Positions 44,360 to 54,352 of a stretch of DNA of 64,000 nt are shown piece by piece. The stretch is from G963669295 sp963669295 (GTDB lineage Bacteria > Bacteroidota > Bacteroidia > Flavobacteriales_D > CALLUQ01), in assembly GCA_963669295.1 (NCBI GenBank), contig OY769938.1, positions 5,332,001 through 5,396,000 on the forward strand, written 5' to 3'. How positions within the stretch are numbered: position 1 is the first letter of the stretch; each line of letters begins with the position of its first letter. A program made the position numbers and the translations under genes. The notes under the pieces were generated by a model. That model was not told the origin of the DNA. It worked only from the letters and a program-made list of their open reading frames with translations, and made no database searches.

Positions 44360-47300
44360 TTACGTTAACAAGTCGGTTAAGCGTTCTCTTAATCTTCGCT
44401 GACGTCGTTGTGAGGTAGCATCTCTAATTACTGTGATGTTTTCGATGATGAAGGCTACTTCAGGAATTGCTCTTACTTCATCCAGTTGCGCATCAAGATC
44501 ATCGAACATGGTTTGCATAATGGTATTAGCACCATTGGGAATATCGCTTCTTCGATATCCGGTAAGGTCGAGCATAGATTCGTAGATTTCGCCATAGATA
44601 CCTGTTCGCAAAGCGAGGTCATCCGTTGCATCCAATAATTCTTCTTCGGTAGTGGCATTGGATACAGCATCTACCGCAGTAATGATTCCCTCTTTTACCG
44701 GATCGGTAATGGCCAGGAAGTTTGTTTTGATGTAGCTGTCTTTACTACCGTTCCAATAAGAGTTGTCTATCGTACTGTCGTCCAAATCCGTTTTAATGGT
44801 ATCGGCCACTGGTTTGGCATTATCGATATAGCTTCTGTTGTCGGTAAATTCTGAGTACAACCGGTCGGCAAACAATACTTCAAACTCATCCAGTCTTTCA
44901 GTAAACCGTTGAATAAAGAGTCTTCGAATGTCTCTTTCCGATCGATCCGGGATTTGTTCCACTTCTATGCCAATTACCTGATCGGTGATTCCGCCAGTAG
45001 CATCTGTTGTGCTCAACTGTGGGTGTTGAAATCCACCAGCTACTTGTGTTCTTGATTCTACTGTAATTGCTCCCGTTTTGGTGTTTAACGCCATGCCGGA
45101 ATGCAGTGTACCTCCTACCAAAGAAGCTCGAATAATAGCTCCATCAAAGTCAATAGGGTAAGCAATAACATCGCCATTTCTTAAGCTATGCACATCGCGC
45201 GAAAACTGAATTTTATAGATGGCATCGTTGTCAGGGGTGATCTCCATGGTAAGGTTAAACTGTGTTTTGCCTCCATTGCTATCGGTAGATTCAATTTGAA
45301 TGTTGGTGTAGATCCCTGGAATTACTTTCTCTGGTGTTTCTACCACAATATCACCCACATGTCTTCCAGCTACTTTTGCCTCTTCTCGAGTACGATACAA
45401 TACTGTTCCGGGCATTAATACTCCACCAATCAAATCGGCTGTAATGATGGCAGCATCAGGATCTGAAACTGCCGCCAATAGCATGCCTTTCCTCACGGTA
45501 TCAATGTTTGTAGGTGGGGCTACATCGTATACTGCCTCTGTATCTTCTAAAATTTCAATGACCACAATACTATCTACTTCTACCGCGGAAGAATTGGTAG
45601 TCCTAATTTCAGCAGTAAACCGTCCGGTTGCCAAGGTAGAAGTATCTGCTACTTTAACAGTACCGTCTGCATCAAGCACCGTTCCTGCAGGAATTTCTCC
45701 CGACAAGATATCAGCACTGGTAATGGGACCATATTCTTCTTTTACAAAAGCCAATCGATCATCTACCGCATAGGTGTCAACAATTCTTGGCTTTTCAATT
45801 ACATAGATGTCTTCCTCTACCGCTTTTTGAATGATGATGCGGATAGTGGCTGTAGTCACCCCTCCAGCAATGTCATACGTGGTAATGGTAAGTGGGTATG
45901 AATTGGGTAAAATTCGCTTTACATCAGTAATGGAAATGGTTCCTGATAATCGATCCAATACCATGCCTTGTGGCAAACCATAGGTTTGTAATGCAGCTTT
46001 AATAATGGGACCATTAGGGTCGGTAGGTGCTGCAATAATTTGCCCATTGGAAAGTTCGTTGAGCGGTGTGGGTGGGATGACCCACCATACGGCATCTTCA
46101 TCTTCCAACAACACCAATTCAAAGCTCAAAGTAGTTTGCCCTCCATTAACATCAGTCACTAACAGTGAAATGGGGTAATTTCCAGCTACAAGACTAGTGA
46201 GTAAACTTACCGTTACTTCTCCGGTAATGGAGTTCAACTTTGTACCTGCCGGTAAGTTGCCATCACTTAGTACCACTGATTTCACGGCTCCATCTGCTGC
46301 CTCAATATCGGAGAGCACATCTCCTGCATTGTAGCTTGTTACTACTTGCGGCTCGTAAAGGTTATAAGTAATTGCCAGGTCATCGAGGAAAACAATGGTA
46401 ATTTCACTTTCCGTGCTTCCTCCAATGGCATCAATTGTTTTGATGAAAATATTGTCGAATGTTCCTGACCGAAGTAGATCGGGATCACTTACATAGATTT
46501 CACCATTTTCGGTATTGATGGTGGTTCCTAATGGCAAAGCACCTTGTGTAACTTCAGCTTTTACTACTCCTAACTCATCGTCTTCTACAGTAGCAATTAA
46601 ATCATTTATCTGGTAGCTATCAACCGCTCTGGCAGGCAATACGGTATAAACAGATTCCGTATCAATGCCACTGAAAAACAAGGCAATTCGAGTATCGGTT
46701 TCTCCAGCTTCGGCATCGCTTACTTTAATTTCAAGTACGTACTTTCCTGCTACAAGAGCTGCTGTATCAGAAATCGTAATGTTCCCCGTAGTGGTGTCTA
46801 ACGTCGTTCCTGGAGGGACTTCTCCCGAAGTCAATTCAACCGAAGTTACTTCGTCGCAATCAATTACTTCTGCAATCAATTCTCCATTTTCGTAGTCGAA
46901 AATATCTTTGCCATATACTACTCGATATACCGCTTTGTAATTCGGTTCAATGACTAATTTAACCTCGTGTAGCTCTGTTCTTTTGTCGGTAGGGGTTAAC
47001 GCAATCTTAACGTCGTAACTTCCCGACCTTAGCTTTTCCTTTTCGTATACTTTAATGTCGCAATTGCTTGCTTCCATGTGTGTACCTTCAGGAAGCCTTC
47101 CACGAACAATGGTAGCTTTATCGATGGCTGCGGTTGGATCGTTTAATCCGGCCAATTTATCTTCGTTGGCATAGGCCTGCAATTTCTTGTATGGCTCTAC
47201 CACAAAACGGTATGGCGATGCCACTTCACCAATGGTTAACTCAACGGCATTTGGCTTTTCCTGACCAGTAGAAGCTACAGTAAGTATATTAAACTTATAA

Positions 47301-48574
47301 GTGCCTTCTTTCAATGCGGTGGTATCTTCTACAAAGAGGTTACCCGTATCAGCATCCAATGCCACTCCATTAGGAAGGTCCGTTAGTTGCGCAGCTACTA
47401 CTCCCCCATCCACATCGGAAACAGTGGCCAATACCTGCTCGTTCTTATAGTCTGTCAGTTTATTTGGAGCTTCTACTTTGTACACCGCATCGTGATCAAT
47501 GCCAAAGAACAATTGCACTTCGTGCAGTGTTTCAAGGCCTTTGATATCGATGGTAGCAATGCTTAGATAGTGTGTGCCCGGCACCAACAACAAGTTGTCG
47601 CTTACCGTAATTTCTCCATTAATGGTATTTAATGCTACACCTTCTGGTAGGCTCAACTCATAAAGGTCTGAATCAACAATGAGTTTGGCACTAATGATTT
47701 CTCCATCAGGATCAGTTACTGTAGCCAACACATCACCTACCCTATGGTCGGTTACTTTCTTATATGGATTTACCGTGTAAGTGGCTTTCCCGTCGCGCCC
47801 AATAGGTAAATCGACAGTAGTTACCGAAACGCCATCTTCAGCGTCGGTTGTTTCTATGTGTAATACATATACTCCTTTTTCCAACAGCGATTGGTCGTCT
47901 ACGGTTAAGCTTCCATCTTTGGTATCGAGTTTTACCCCCGGAGGCAATCCCCCCACGCTGGTAGTATCAACATCCTCATCAGGATCAATGGTGGCCAATA
48001 CATCATTGGCCTGGTATTCGCTTAATTCTTTTGGTGGCTCAACGCTATAAACCCCTTGTTGTTCGGGCTCTTTTGGCACCAATGCCTGGATGCTTTTTTG
48101 CAATTCAGGCTTATCGGAATAATCGTCTACCAAATCCTCCAACACGCTTCTCAAGTGGTCCAATGCTTCTACATCTTTCATTGAGGCCATGTGAATTTCC
48201 ATCACACTAAACAATGCCTGATAACTAGTGCTGTCGGAAATGTCTTCTCTTCTAATGGCTGCCAGGTCGATAAGGGTAGTAACAACGGCATAATACAAGT
48301 CGATGTAGAAGTATAATTCCTCCGTTAAAAAGTCGAGCAAGTCATCATCAAACGTACATTCAATGAGCGCATTTTTCTCAATGATTTTCAACGCGATAGC
48401 TTCCAACAAAGGATCGGAATTCACCATAACTGCTTCATCCCGTTCTCCGCTCACATACATCTTGCGTCTTTCAGGTGAGTTTAAATCTTCTTCTACCTGT
48501 GCAAAGAGTCGTTGTGTTGTTTCAAGTATCTGCTGGTTGATACTTTTTTCTATTTCTTGATCTATCAATTCCAT
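44360..48574 (-). CDS. Eleven-repeat Ig-like protein in the eCIS tail-fibre position
   Basis: The product has 1404 residues. About residues 175-1195 hold eleven tandem ~90-residue Ig/cadherin-like repeats (He_PIG-type). Each starts with a Y.V.PP..L..Y..ND.LATV line and continues with a GxLPxGTxLDTxTGEITVSD-like strand pair. Helical modules bracket them: N-terminal ~1-175 and C-terminal ~1200-1404. Each helical module contains a (I/L)DLxxxRRxDI motif, near 103-113 and 1334-1344. The gene sits between the Afp12-like and tape-measure genes, where AFP and PVC encode the tail fibre (Afp13). I infer a host-binding or baseplate-surrounding role, but no homologue is certain. Confidence 0.75.
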   Translation of the reverse strand: MELIDQEIEKSINQQILETTQRLFAQVEEDLNSPERRKMYVSGERDEAVMVNSDPLLEAIALKIIEKNALIECTFDDDLLDFLTEELYFYIDLYYAVVTTLIDLAAIRREDISDSTSYQALFSVMEIHMASMKDVEALDHLRSVLEDLVDDYSDKPELQKSIQALVPKEPEQQGVYSVEPPKELSEYQANDVLATIDPDEDVDTTSVGGLPPGVKLDTKDGSLTVDDQSLLEKGVYVLHIETTDAEDGVSVTTVDLPIGRDGKATYTVNPYKKVTDHRVGDVLATVTDPDGEIISAKLIVDSDLYELSLPEGVALNTINGEITVSDNLLLVPGTHYLSIATIDIKGLETLHEVQLFFGIDHDAVYKVEAPNKLTDYKNEQVLATVSDVDGGVVAAQLTDLPNGVALDADTGNLFVEDTTALKEGTYKFNILTVASTGQEKPNAVELTIGEVASPYRFVVEPYKKLQAYANEDKLAGLNDPTAAIDKATIVRGRLPEGTHMEASNCDIKVYEKEKLRSGSYDVKIALTPTDKRTELHEVKLVIEPNYKAVYRVVYGKDIFDYENGELIAEVIDCDEVTSVELTSGEVPPGTTLDTTTGNITISDTAALVAGKYVLEIKVSDAEAGETDTRIALFFSGIDTESVYTVLPARAVDSYQINDLIATVEDDELGVVKAEVTQGALPLGTTINTENGEIYVSDPDLLRSGTFDNIFIKTIDAIGGSTESEITIVFLDDLAITYNLYEPQVVTSYNAGDVLSDIEAADGAVKSVVLSDGNLPAGTKLNSITGEVTVSLLTSLVAGNYPISLLVTDVNGGQTTLSFELVLLEDEDAVWWVIPPTPLNELSNGQIIAAPTDPNGPIIKAALQTYGLPQGMVLDRLSGTISITDVKRILPNSYPLTITTYDIAGGVTTATIRIIIQKAVEEDIYVIEKPRIVDTYAVDDRLAFVKEEYGPITSADILSGEIPAGTVLDADGTVKVADTSTLATGRFTAEIRTTNSSAVEVDSIVVIEILEDTEAVYDVAPPTNIDTVRKGMLLAAVSDPDAAIITADLIGGVLMPGTVLYRTREEAKVAGRHVGDIVVETPEKVIPGIYTNIQIESTDSNGGKTQFNLTMEITPDNDAIYKIQFSRDVHSLRNGDVIAYPIDFDGAIIRASLVGGTLHSGMALNTKTGAITVESRTQVAGGFQHPQLSTTDATGGITDQVIGIEVEQIPDRSERDIRRLFIQRFTERLDEFEVLFADRLYSEFTDNRSYIDNAKPVADTIKTDLDDSTIDNSYWNGSKDSYIKTNFLAITDPVKEGIITAVDAVSNATTEEELLDATDDLALRTGIYGEIYESMLDLTGYRRSDIPNGANTIMQTMFDDLDAQLDEVRAIPEVAFIIENITVIRDATSQRRQRRLRERLTDLLT

Positions 48575-48593
48575 CGTTTACTGTCGTTACATA

Positions 48594-51500
48594 TTATTTT
48601 TGTGTGCTTCCTGTGCTCCCTTTTTCGCTGGTTTTTCCTTTGAAAATAGTAGAGTACTTCTCAGTCAATCCACTCAAGAAGGTGCCTTTGTCTTTCACTC
48701 CAACATGCACCCCTCCTATTTGTTTTCCTATGATGGTAATAGGCGCATCAACATCAGTGGTTACTCCTCCATACTCATCGATGGTGGTTACCTTCAACAA
48801 CCATGATCCTTGTACCAGGTCATCCGATGAAGGCTCGCCTGGTGATGTAGGAGTTGATTCAGGTTGAGCCTTGCGTTGTTGCACCTCTTCCTGCCCTGAC
48901 TTTTCAATGGATCCCTCTAAGTCACCGAGCTTCCATGTTAACGGAGCTGCTTCTACTTCATCATCTGGTGGTGCAGGAAGTACTCTAATTTCTCCTGTAG
49001 TAGTATCAAACGAAGTGCCTGGAGGCAGTGTGCCACTGGTAATGGTAGCACTGATAATTCTACCATTAGGGTCTACCGGCTTGGTAATTAACTCTTCTGG
49101 TTGATAAGCATCAAGGCTCTTTGGTACTGCACTTTCGGGAACGTATACCGCAGGTAAATCAGGTTTAATCTCAATTTTCAAGATGTGTTCTGTTACTCCT
49201 CCACATGCATCAGTAGTTTTAATTTTATGGCAGTGCAGTCCTACTCCATTTTCCAGGAATTTACCAGTCATATACCGATTATTCAATGCAATGGAAATGG
49301 CTCCAGTAACCGGGTTTAAAACAGCTCCCCAATCTGCCAATGTTTCATCGTAAGGCGATGTTGGTGGCTTTGGTATGGGAGAAGTTTCTGATCCCAGACG
49401 ATGGTATGAGCCTACTGGTGCCTGACCGATTGGGTCGATACACTCTTCGGCAAATACAATGGGGCCATCGGGGTCTGAAACGGTTGCTACCAATGGGTTG
49501 TTAGAATCGAAAACCACTCCAGGACTAACTTCTCCGGGGTATTTAATGGCTGATTCTTCAGCAGCTCCCACTCCCACAGGAGCTTCTTCTGTTGGAGGTG
49601 CTGCTTCGCTTTGCCCCCTTACAGCAAAGTTGCCACCACCAATTGGGCTGGTGTCTCTTCCCTGAAACTGTGTGCCTTCTCTTGCAGTTTCGTATGAAAC
49701 AGGCTTCCCTCCATTATCGTTATTCGAATAGTTAAAGTAGGCCAAAATAGAAGTACAATCAGGAAAATATGGCGTGTATGTTGCTTCCCTGTCTTTATAG
49801 ATGAGGAGGGTTACAGTAAGGTTTGTTGTTCCTCCACATTCGTCGGTTGAAATGAGGTTGATGGTGTATTCATAACCATCCAATCCATCAATTGATGTTG
49901 CCGTAAACGTTCCACTGGCAGCGGCTTCAAACGCATTTTCATCAACCACTTCAATGTAAGCGTTTCCTCCGGAATAGGTAATACCCAAACCAGCATCTGT
50001 AAGTACCGTTTGATCGGGTTGCGGAGCAAGATCCACTACATCACCATCGGCATCCGATACAGTAACCACTTTATCACCGTTGTTGTATTTGTTCATGTGC
50101 TGTACCGGAATAGTAGTTGCTACTGCTTCCTGATCGCGTTTAATCTCAATGTCTAACTGCAAGTTTTCTACGTTTCCACAATCGGTGGTTACTTCCAGAA
50201 TAAGAGTGAATGCATTGGCATTTGCTGTGTTTTCGATGTAGGTTTTCAGCAAGGCATGATCTACTACACGAATGAATATACATTGTGGATTAGTATTGCC
50301 TAAAGGCCCTTCAATTACAATATCGATGCCTATGCTATTCAAGAATGTAAGGTCGATAGACCCTACCAGGTTCGCACTGGTTACGCCATCGATTTCCGTG
50401 ATTTTAATGATGTCTTCACTGCCCGTATCATTGTATTTTTCAATGTGTTGACAATTGTTGGAGTCATCAATTTGTATGTCGGGATCATTGAGGATAATGA
50501 TGTCGATGTAACGCACCGTAATTCCTCCGGTAAAGTCTTCTGTTTCTATGCCTAAGTAATAAGTACCGGGTACTAAAGCAGTATCGTCGGTTACTACGAA
50601 ATGTCCTACCAGGCTATCACCATTGGTGCCATCATCGTAGGCTGGAATAAAGCCTGCCGTTTCGTTAAGTCCAATACCAGGAGGCAAGGCAAAGGTGCTT
50701 AGCAGCTGCGCCCTTACCACTTCTCCGGTAGGCAGGTTGTTGTTGTCAAAAACACTGGCCAGCAAGTCATTGTTGCTATAGCAGTTTTCGTGCGATGGTG
50801 ATTCCACCGTCCAAACAGCTTCTACATCTTCAATAATTTTGATGGTAACTGCACTACACGATACGTTGTCGAGTTCGTTGGTTACTTCTACCAATATCGT
50901 CCACTCTCCAGGACTAACCCCTCCAATATACATTGGGTTGCCCGGATCTGAACTTACCAAAGCAATATCGCCTACACTAAAATCATATCCTCCAGTGGAG
51001 TCATCTAACCCATGTTTTACATATAACGAGTCAGATAAAGGACCGGTACCATCATCTCCATGAATATCGATGAAAGGCGGTAATGGATCGCCCCCCACAA
51101 TTTCGGCCTTCACAATGTCGAGTCCTTCAGGGTCGGTTACATCGGCAAAAATATGTCCTATTTGGTTGGGTGGACTCGTTCTAAAGAAGTCTTCGTTTTT
51201 GAAGATTTTCACATCGTACAATGCAGCATAAGCATCTTGAAGGTTGTTTACCTTGTCAATCACACAGTTAAGGTGTGTGGTGTATGCTGAAGCATCAGCT
51301 GATAACTCATCCTCATTCGGGTTTCCTTTGGCGTTTTCAATCAAGAATTTGCGGTAGCAAATTTCCAGCTCACGCATTTGTGCCTGGTCGATCCAACAGA
51401 TGTCTAATGCTACATGTGCTGGTGCTTCTAAGCGAATAAGGTGTTCTGCCAGTTTTCGGTAGTTAAAGTCCTTCGCACGTTCGGTCCATGAAGGCATTAC

Positions 51501-54347
51501 CACTACGCCGCGAAAAGAGTAAGGATCGATGGTGGCTTCACAAGTGCCTACCGATTTATCGTTAATTGCTGCATAGTACGCCAATAGCTTTAATGCTGCT
51601 TCATTGCGTCCCTCAACGGAAGTAAAGTAAGGACTGATGCCTAAGATGTTGTTGCTGGTATCGATGAGGTAGAAATAGAATTCCATCCCTGCCGGCCCAT
51701 CGCTTTTCAACACATAGTTGTCGAAATTGCAACCAAACACTTCCAATGCTTCCAATACCGTTTCGGGATCATCGCCAGTATTGCCCTGGTCGATGATGTA
51801 GTACAGTGGTTCACCACTTTCCTCCTCCACAATTTGTTTGCCATCGGGAGCAATACCCTGGTCGATGTTTTGTACAACAACATCCAGGTCGGCATATTCG
51901 CCTACCAGTGAGGTTTTAATGGGGTCTACCTCTACATTGAGGAAATCGTGCGCTGCATCTTTAGGACGCAACAGGATATTTTCAATCACATGCATTCCAT
52001 CGTGTCCTTCTATATAACCCGTAGTTGGGTCAACATTTCCATCAGGGTTATTGGTAGAAGCTATCGAAAAATAGGTGGTGTTGGTATAGTTTCTTGCTGT
52101 GGTTCGTTCGCCCGCAGTAGCATATACCTGACTGGTAGCGTAGAGCAATGTAGTGGTGTTGTTTTGCACCTCAAACTGATAGCTTCCCACCAATGGATAA
52201 GTTAATCCGTTGGTGATGAGTTCTGTGAGCATGGCTTCAAAAGCATTGAAGGCATCATCGTCGGTGGCTTGAGTAACCCCGGTGAGTACAATGTCAGTAC
52301 CATCGTGGTCAATCACCAATTCGAAATGAAAGCCCGCATCGGTTTCTTTGATCGAGAAGCAGTGTCCTGAGTAAAGGAAGCGTCGCTCAATTTTTTCGAT
52401 GCCGAGGAACCGGCTTACCCTACGTTGGTAGCCCGCTACATTTTCGGTGTCCCATACGTTGGCAAAATAACCGCTGCCTGTAGCTTCTGATACCAGGTCT
52501 ACTTTCTTGATGTTAAAGCCTTTACCACGGCCATGACTAATGATGTCGTAATCGCCTAAGAAGTGTGCTTTATCTGGAATAATTTCATCGCCTTTTCCCA
52601 GGCCAATCATGACTAAACTGTATTCGGTAAACAGTTCATTGAATCGAGCAATAAGGTGGTTGAGGAAGCGGTTTCTTCGGTCGAAAAACACTTCGGGAGT
52701 TTCACTATCTTTATTGAGCACTTCCTGTAAAGTAGCTTCTTCCAAGCCATTGGTGGTTACCAGGTCAATGGTGTTTCCATCTCCATCAACAAAATCCTCT
52801 ACATAAAGATCTTCTACATCTTTTATTCCCTGTATTACTTGCGAGTAGTAGGTTTTATCGATGGTGTCATCCCACGAGAATAGTTCTCGTACATGCAGCA
52901 ATTGAGAGAGGTAGTTGGCCAACAATTGTTCGAAAAACATGAGGTAGCCTTTCAATTGTTTGGCTTGTGCTTTACGCTCATCCGACTCGCTGTCAGATAA
53001 TCCTGCTTCACCAGTGCCATAGGTTAACGGCAATTCGTTTTGTACCGGATAGTAATCTTCCAGCTCTCTGAAGGTTCCTAAGGGAATGTCGAGGTCAAAG
53101 ACTTCATTTTCTAACCGTTCGCGACGTTTTTGATCAGACAATCGCAATACTTCCAGTCGTGCCAACACATCGGCCAGATCAACTGTTACAGGAATATCTT
53201 TGTCGCCTTTGTAAAAACGTACTTCCTCTATATCGGTAATGGATTCCGCTTTCAACACGAGGTCTAAGTCGAGTGGAGTGGTTGGGTTAGAGGTATTGTA
53301 TAAATCGAGGCACCAATCTACTGGTGAAGGAGTGATTTGCGTTCCCCCACCAACAGTACAGCCATCGTTTTTAAAGTTGGCAATGGTGAAGTTTCTAACT
53401 GCAGTTACCCCCTTCACATCCATGATGATGTTGTACAAATCAGAAACGTGAAGCACTTCTTTTTTCTGGATCGCTTCCAGTTCTTCATCGTCAATGAAAC
53501 CATGGGTTAATAGCGGGCCTTCAAATACCTGATCTGATCGTTTTCCACGGTCAAACAATTCCTGCATGGAATAGTAGGTAACGTTAGGTGATAAAAAGCG
53601 ATCGATGAGGAATAAGATTTCCGCCATGGTGGCTTCTTTATCTACATCTGGTGCAATGTCGATGTCGACAAAGAGCTTGATTTCTTCACAACCGTCAGGT
53701 TTTTTAACAATGTCTACTGTATCGTCGCTGCCATATTGTGTGAAATAGTCTTCGCAGAAGTTTCTCAGTCGGTGTACTTCTTTCTTAGCCGTTTTCCATA
53801 CTTCATTTTCCTTGTTGGTATCGCCTCGCTTTATGATGTTGCGATCGAACTCAATGACAATGTCATAAAGGCCATTCAGTTGTATCACTTCTTGCGACAA
53901 TACGTCGGTACTGGTAGGCGCATCAGCCAACAGTTGGTTGTTGGTGAAGTCAACAAAAAATGATGTTTCAAATGCTTTTGATTTTCTAATCCATGCATTG
54001 CGTATTCCATCGATGTCGATCAATACCTTTCGTAGATCGGTAACGGTAACCTGGTTGCAAGGAAATATATCGGCTGCTTTATGAAAGCTGTTTTCAAAAA
54101 CACTGGTGTCCCCATCTTTGGGAGCAATGATGTCTTTTATTTGAAATCCTGTTCTATAACCAAGGTCAGTAATGGCATAGCTAAGCAGTTCCATTAAGGT
54201 GATGCCCGGATCGTGCGCATTGTAATCGGTCCAAATGGTGTTCCCGAGTTCTTGAATGTGCTCAATTCCGCTTTTTCTCAGTAACTCATAGTCCTGGCTT
54301 GGTTCCAGGTCGGTATTCTTCGGAATTGTTTGAATTAATTCTTCCAT
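48594..54347 (-). CDS. eCIS baseplate wedge protein (Afp12-like) with Ig-like repeats
   Basis: The product has 1917 residues. The N-terminal ~1050 residues begin with NAHDPGITLMELLSYAITDLGYR, the signature of the gp7-like/Afp12-type wedge proteins of contractile systems. The last ~860 residues hold about six Ig-like repeats of the same style as those in the neighbouring 1404-residue protein, for example DGDVVDLAPQPDQ and GTLPPGTSFDTTTGEIRV. A short low-complexity tail follows. Typical Afp12 proteins lack such an extension. The gene lies between Afp11-like and the Ig-repeat gene, in normal order. It is read with six bases to its upstream neighbour. Confidence 0.85.
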   Translation of the reverse strand: MEELIQTIPKNTDLEPSQDYELLRKSGIEHIQELGNTIWTDYNAHDPGITLMELLSYAITDLGYRTGFQIKDIIAPKDGDTSVFENSFHKAADIFPCNQVTVTDLRKVLIDIDGIRNAWIRKSKAFETSFFVDFTNNQLLADAPTSTDVLSQEVIQLNGLYDIVIEFDRNIIKRGDTNKENEVWKTAKKEVHRLRNFCEDYFTQYGSDDTVDIVKKPDGCEEIKLFVDIDIAPDVDKEATMAEILFLIDRFLSPNVTYYSMQELFDRGKRSDQVFEGPLLTHGFIDDEELEAIQKKEVLHVSDLYNIIMDVKGVTAVRNFTIANFKNDGCTVGGGTQITPSPVDWCLDLYNTSNPTTPLDLDLVLKAESITDIEEVRFYKGDKDIPVTVDLADVLARLEVLRLSDQKRRERLENEVFDLDIPLGTFRELEDYYPVQNELPLTYGTGEAGLSDSESDERKAQAKQLKGYLMFFEQLLANYLSQLLHVRELFSWDDTIDKTYYSQVIQGIKDVEDLYVEDFVDGDGNTIDLVTTNGLEEATLQEVLNKDSETPEVFFDRRNRFLNHLIARFNELFTEYSLVMIGLGKGDEIIPDKAHFLGDYDIISHGRGKGFNIKKVDLVSEATGSGYFANVWDTENVAGYQRRVSRFLGIEKIERRFLYSGHCFSIKETDAGFHFELVIDHDGTDIVLTGVTQATDDDAFNAFEAMLTELITNGLTYPLVGSYQFEVQNNTTTLLYATSQVYATAGERTTARNYTNTTYFSIASTNNPDGNVDPTTGYIEGHDGMHVIENILLRPKDAAHDFLNVEVDPIKTSLVGEYADLDVVVQNIDQGIAPDGKQIVEEESGEPLYYIIDQGNTGDDPETVLEALEVFGCNFDNYVLKSDGPAGMEFYFYLIDTSNNILGISPYFTSVEGRNEAALKLLAYYAAINDKSVGTCEATIDPYSFRGVVVMPSWTERAKDFNYRKLAEHLIRLEAPAHVALDICWIDQAQMRELEICYRKFLIENAKGNPNEDELSADASAYTTHLNCVIDKVNNLQDAYAALYDVKIFKNEDFFRTSPPNQIGHIFADVTDPEGLDIVKAEIVGGDPLPPFIDIHGDDGTGPLSDSLYVKHGLDDSTGGYDFSVGDIALVSSDPGNPMYIGGVSPGEWTILVEVTNELDNVSCSAVTIKIIEDVEAVWTVESPSHENCYSNNDLLASVFDNNNLPTGEVVRAQLLSTFALPPGIGLNETAGFIPAYDDGTNGDSLVGHFVVTDDTALVPGTYYLGIETEDFTGGITVRYIDIIILNDPDIQIDDSNNCQHIEKYNDTGSEDIIKITEIDGVTSANLVGSIDLTFLNSIGIDIVIEGPLGNTNPQCIFIRVVDHALLKTYIENTANANAFTLILEVTTDCGNVENLQLDIEIKRDQEAVATTIPVQHMNKYNNGDKVVTVSDADGDVVDLAPQPDQTVLTDAGLGITYSGGNAYIEVVDENAFEAAASGTFTATSIDGLDGYEYTINLISTDECGGTTNLTVTLLIYKDREATYTPYFPDCTSILAYFNYSNNDNGGKPVSYETAREGTQFQGRDTSPIGGGNFAVRGQSEAAPPTEEAPVGVGAAEESAIKYPGEVSPGVVFDSNNPLVATVSDPDGPIVFAEECIDPIGQAPVGSYHRLGSETSPIPKPPTSPYDETLADWGAVLNPVTGAISIALNNRYMTGKFLENGVGLHCHKIKTTDACGGVTEHILKIEIKPDLPAVYVPESAVPKSLDAYQPEELITKPVDPNGRIISATITSGTLPPGTSFDTTTGEIRVLPAPPDDEVEAAPLTWKLGDLEGSIEKSGQEEVQQRKAQPESTPTSPGEPSSDDLVQGSWLLKVTTIDEYGGVTTDVDAPITIIGKQIGGVHVGVKDKGTFLSGLTEKYSTIFKGKTSEKGSTGSTQK

Positions 54348-54352
54348 CTGTA

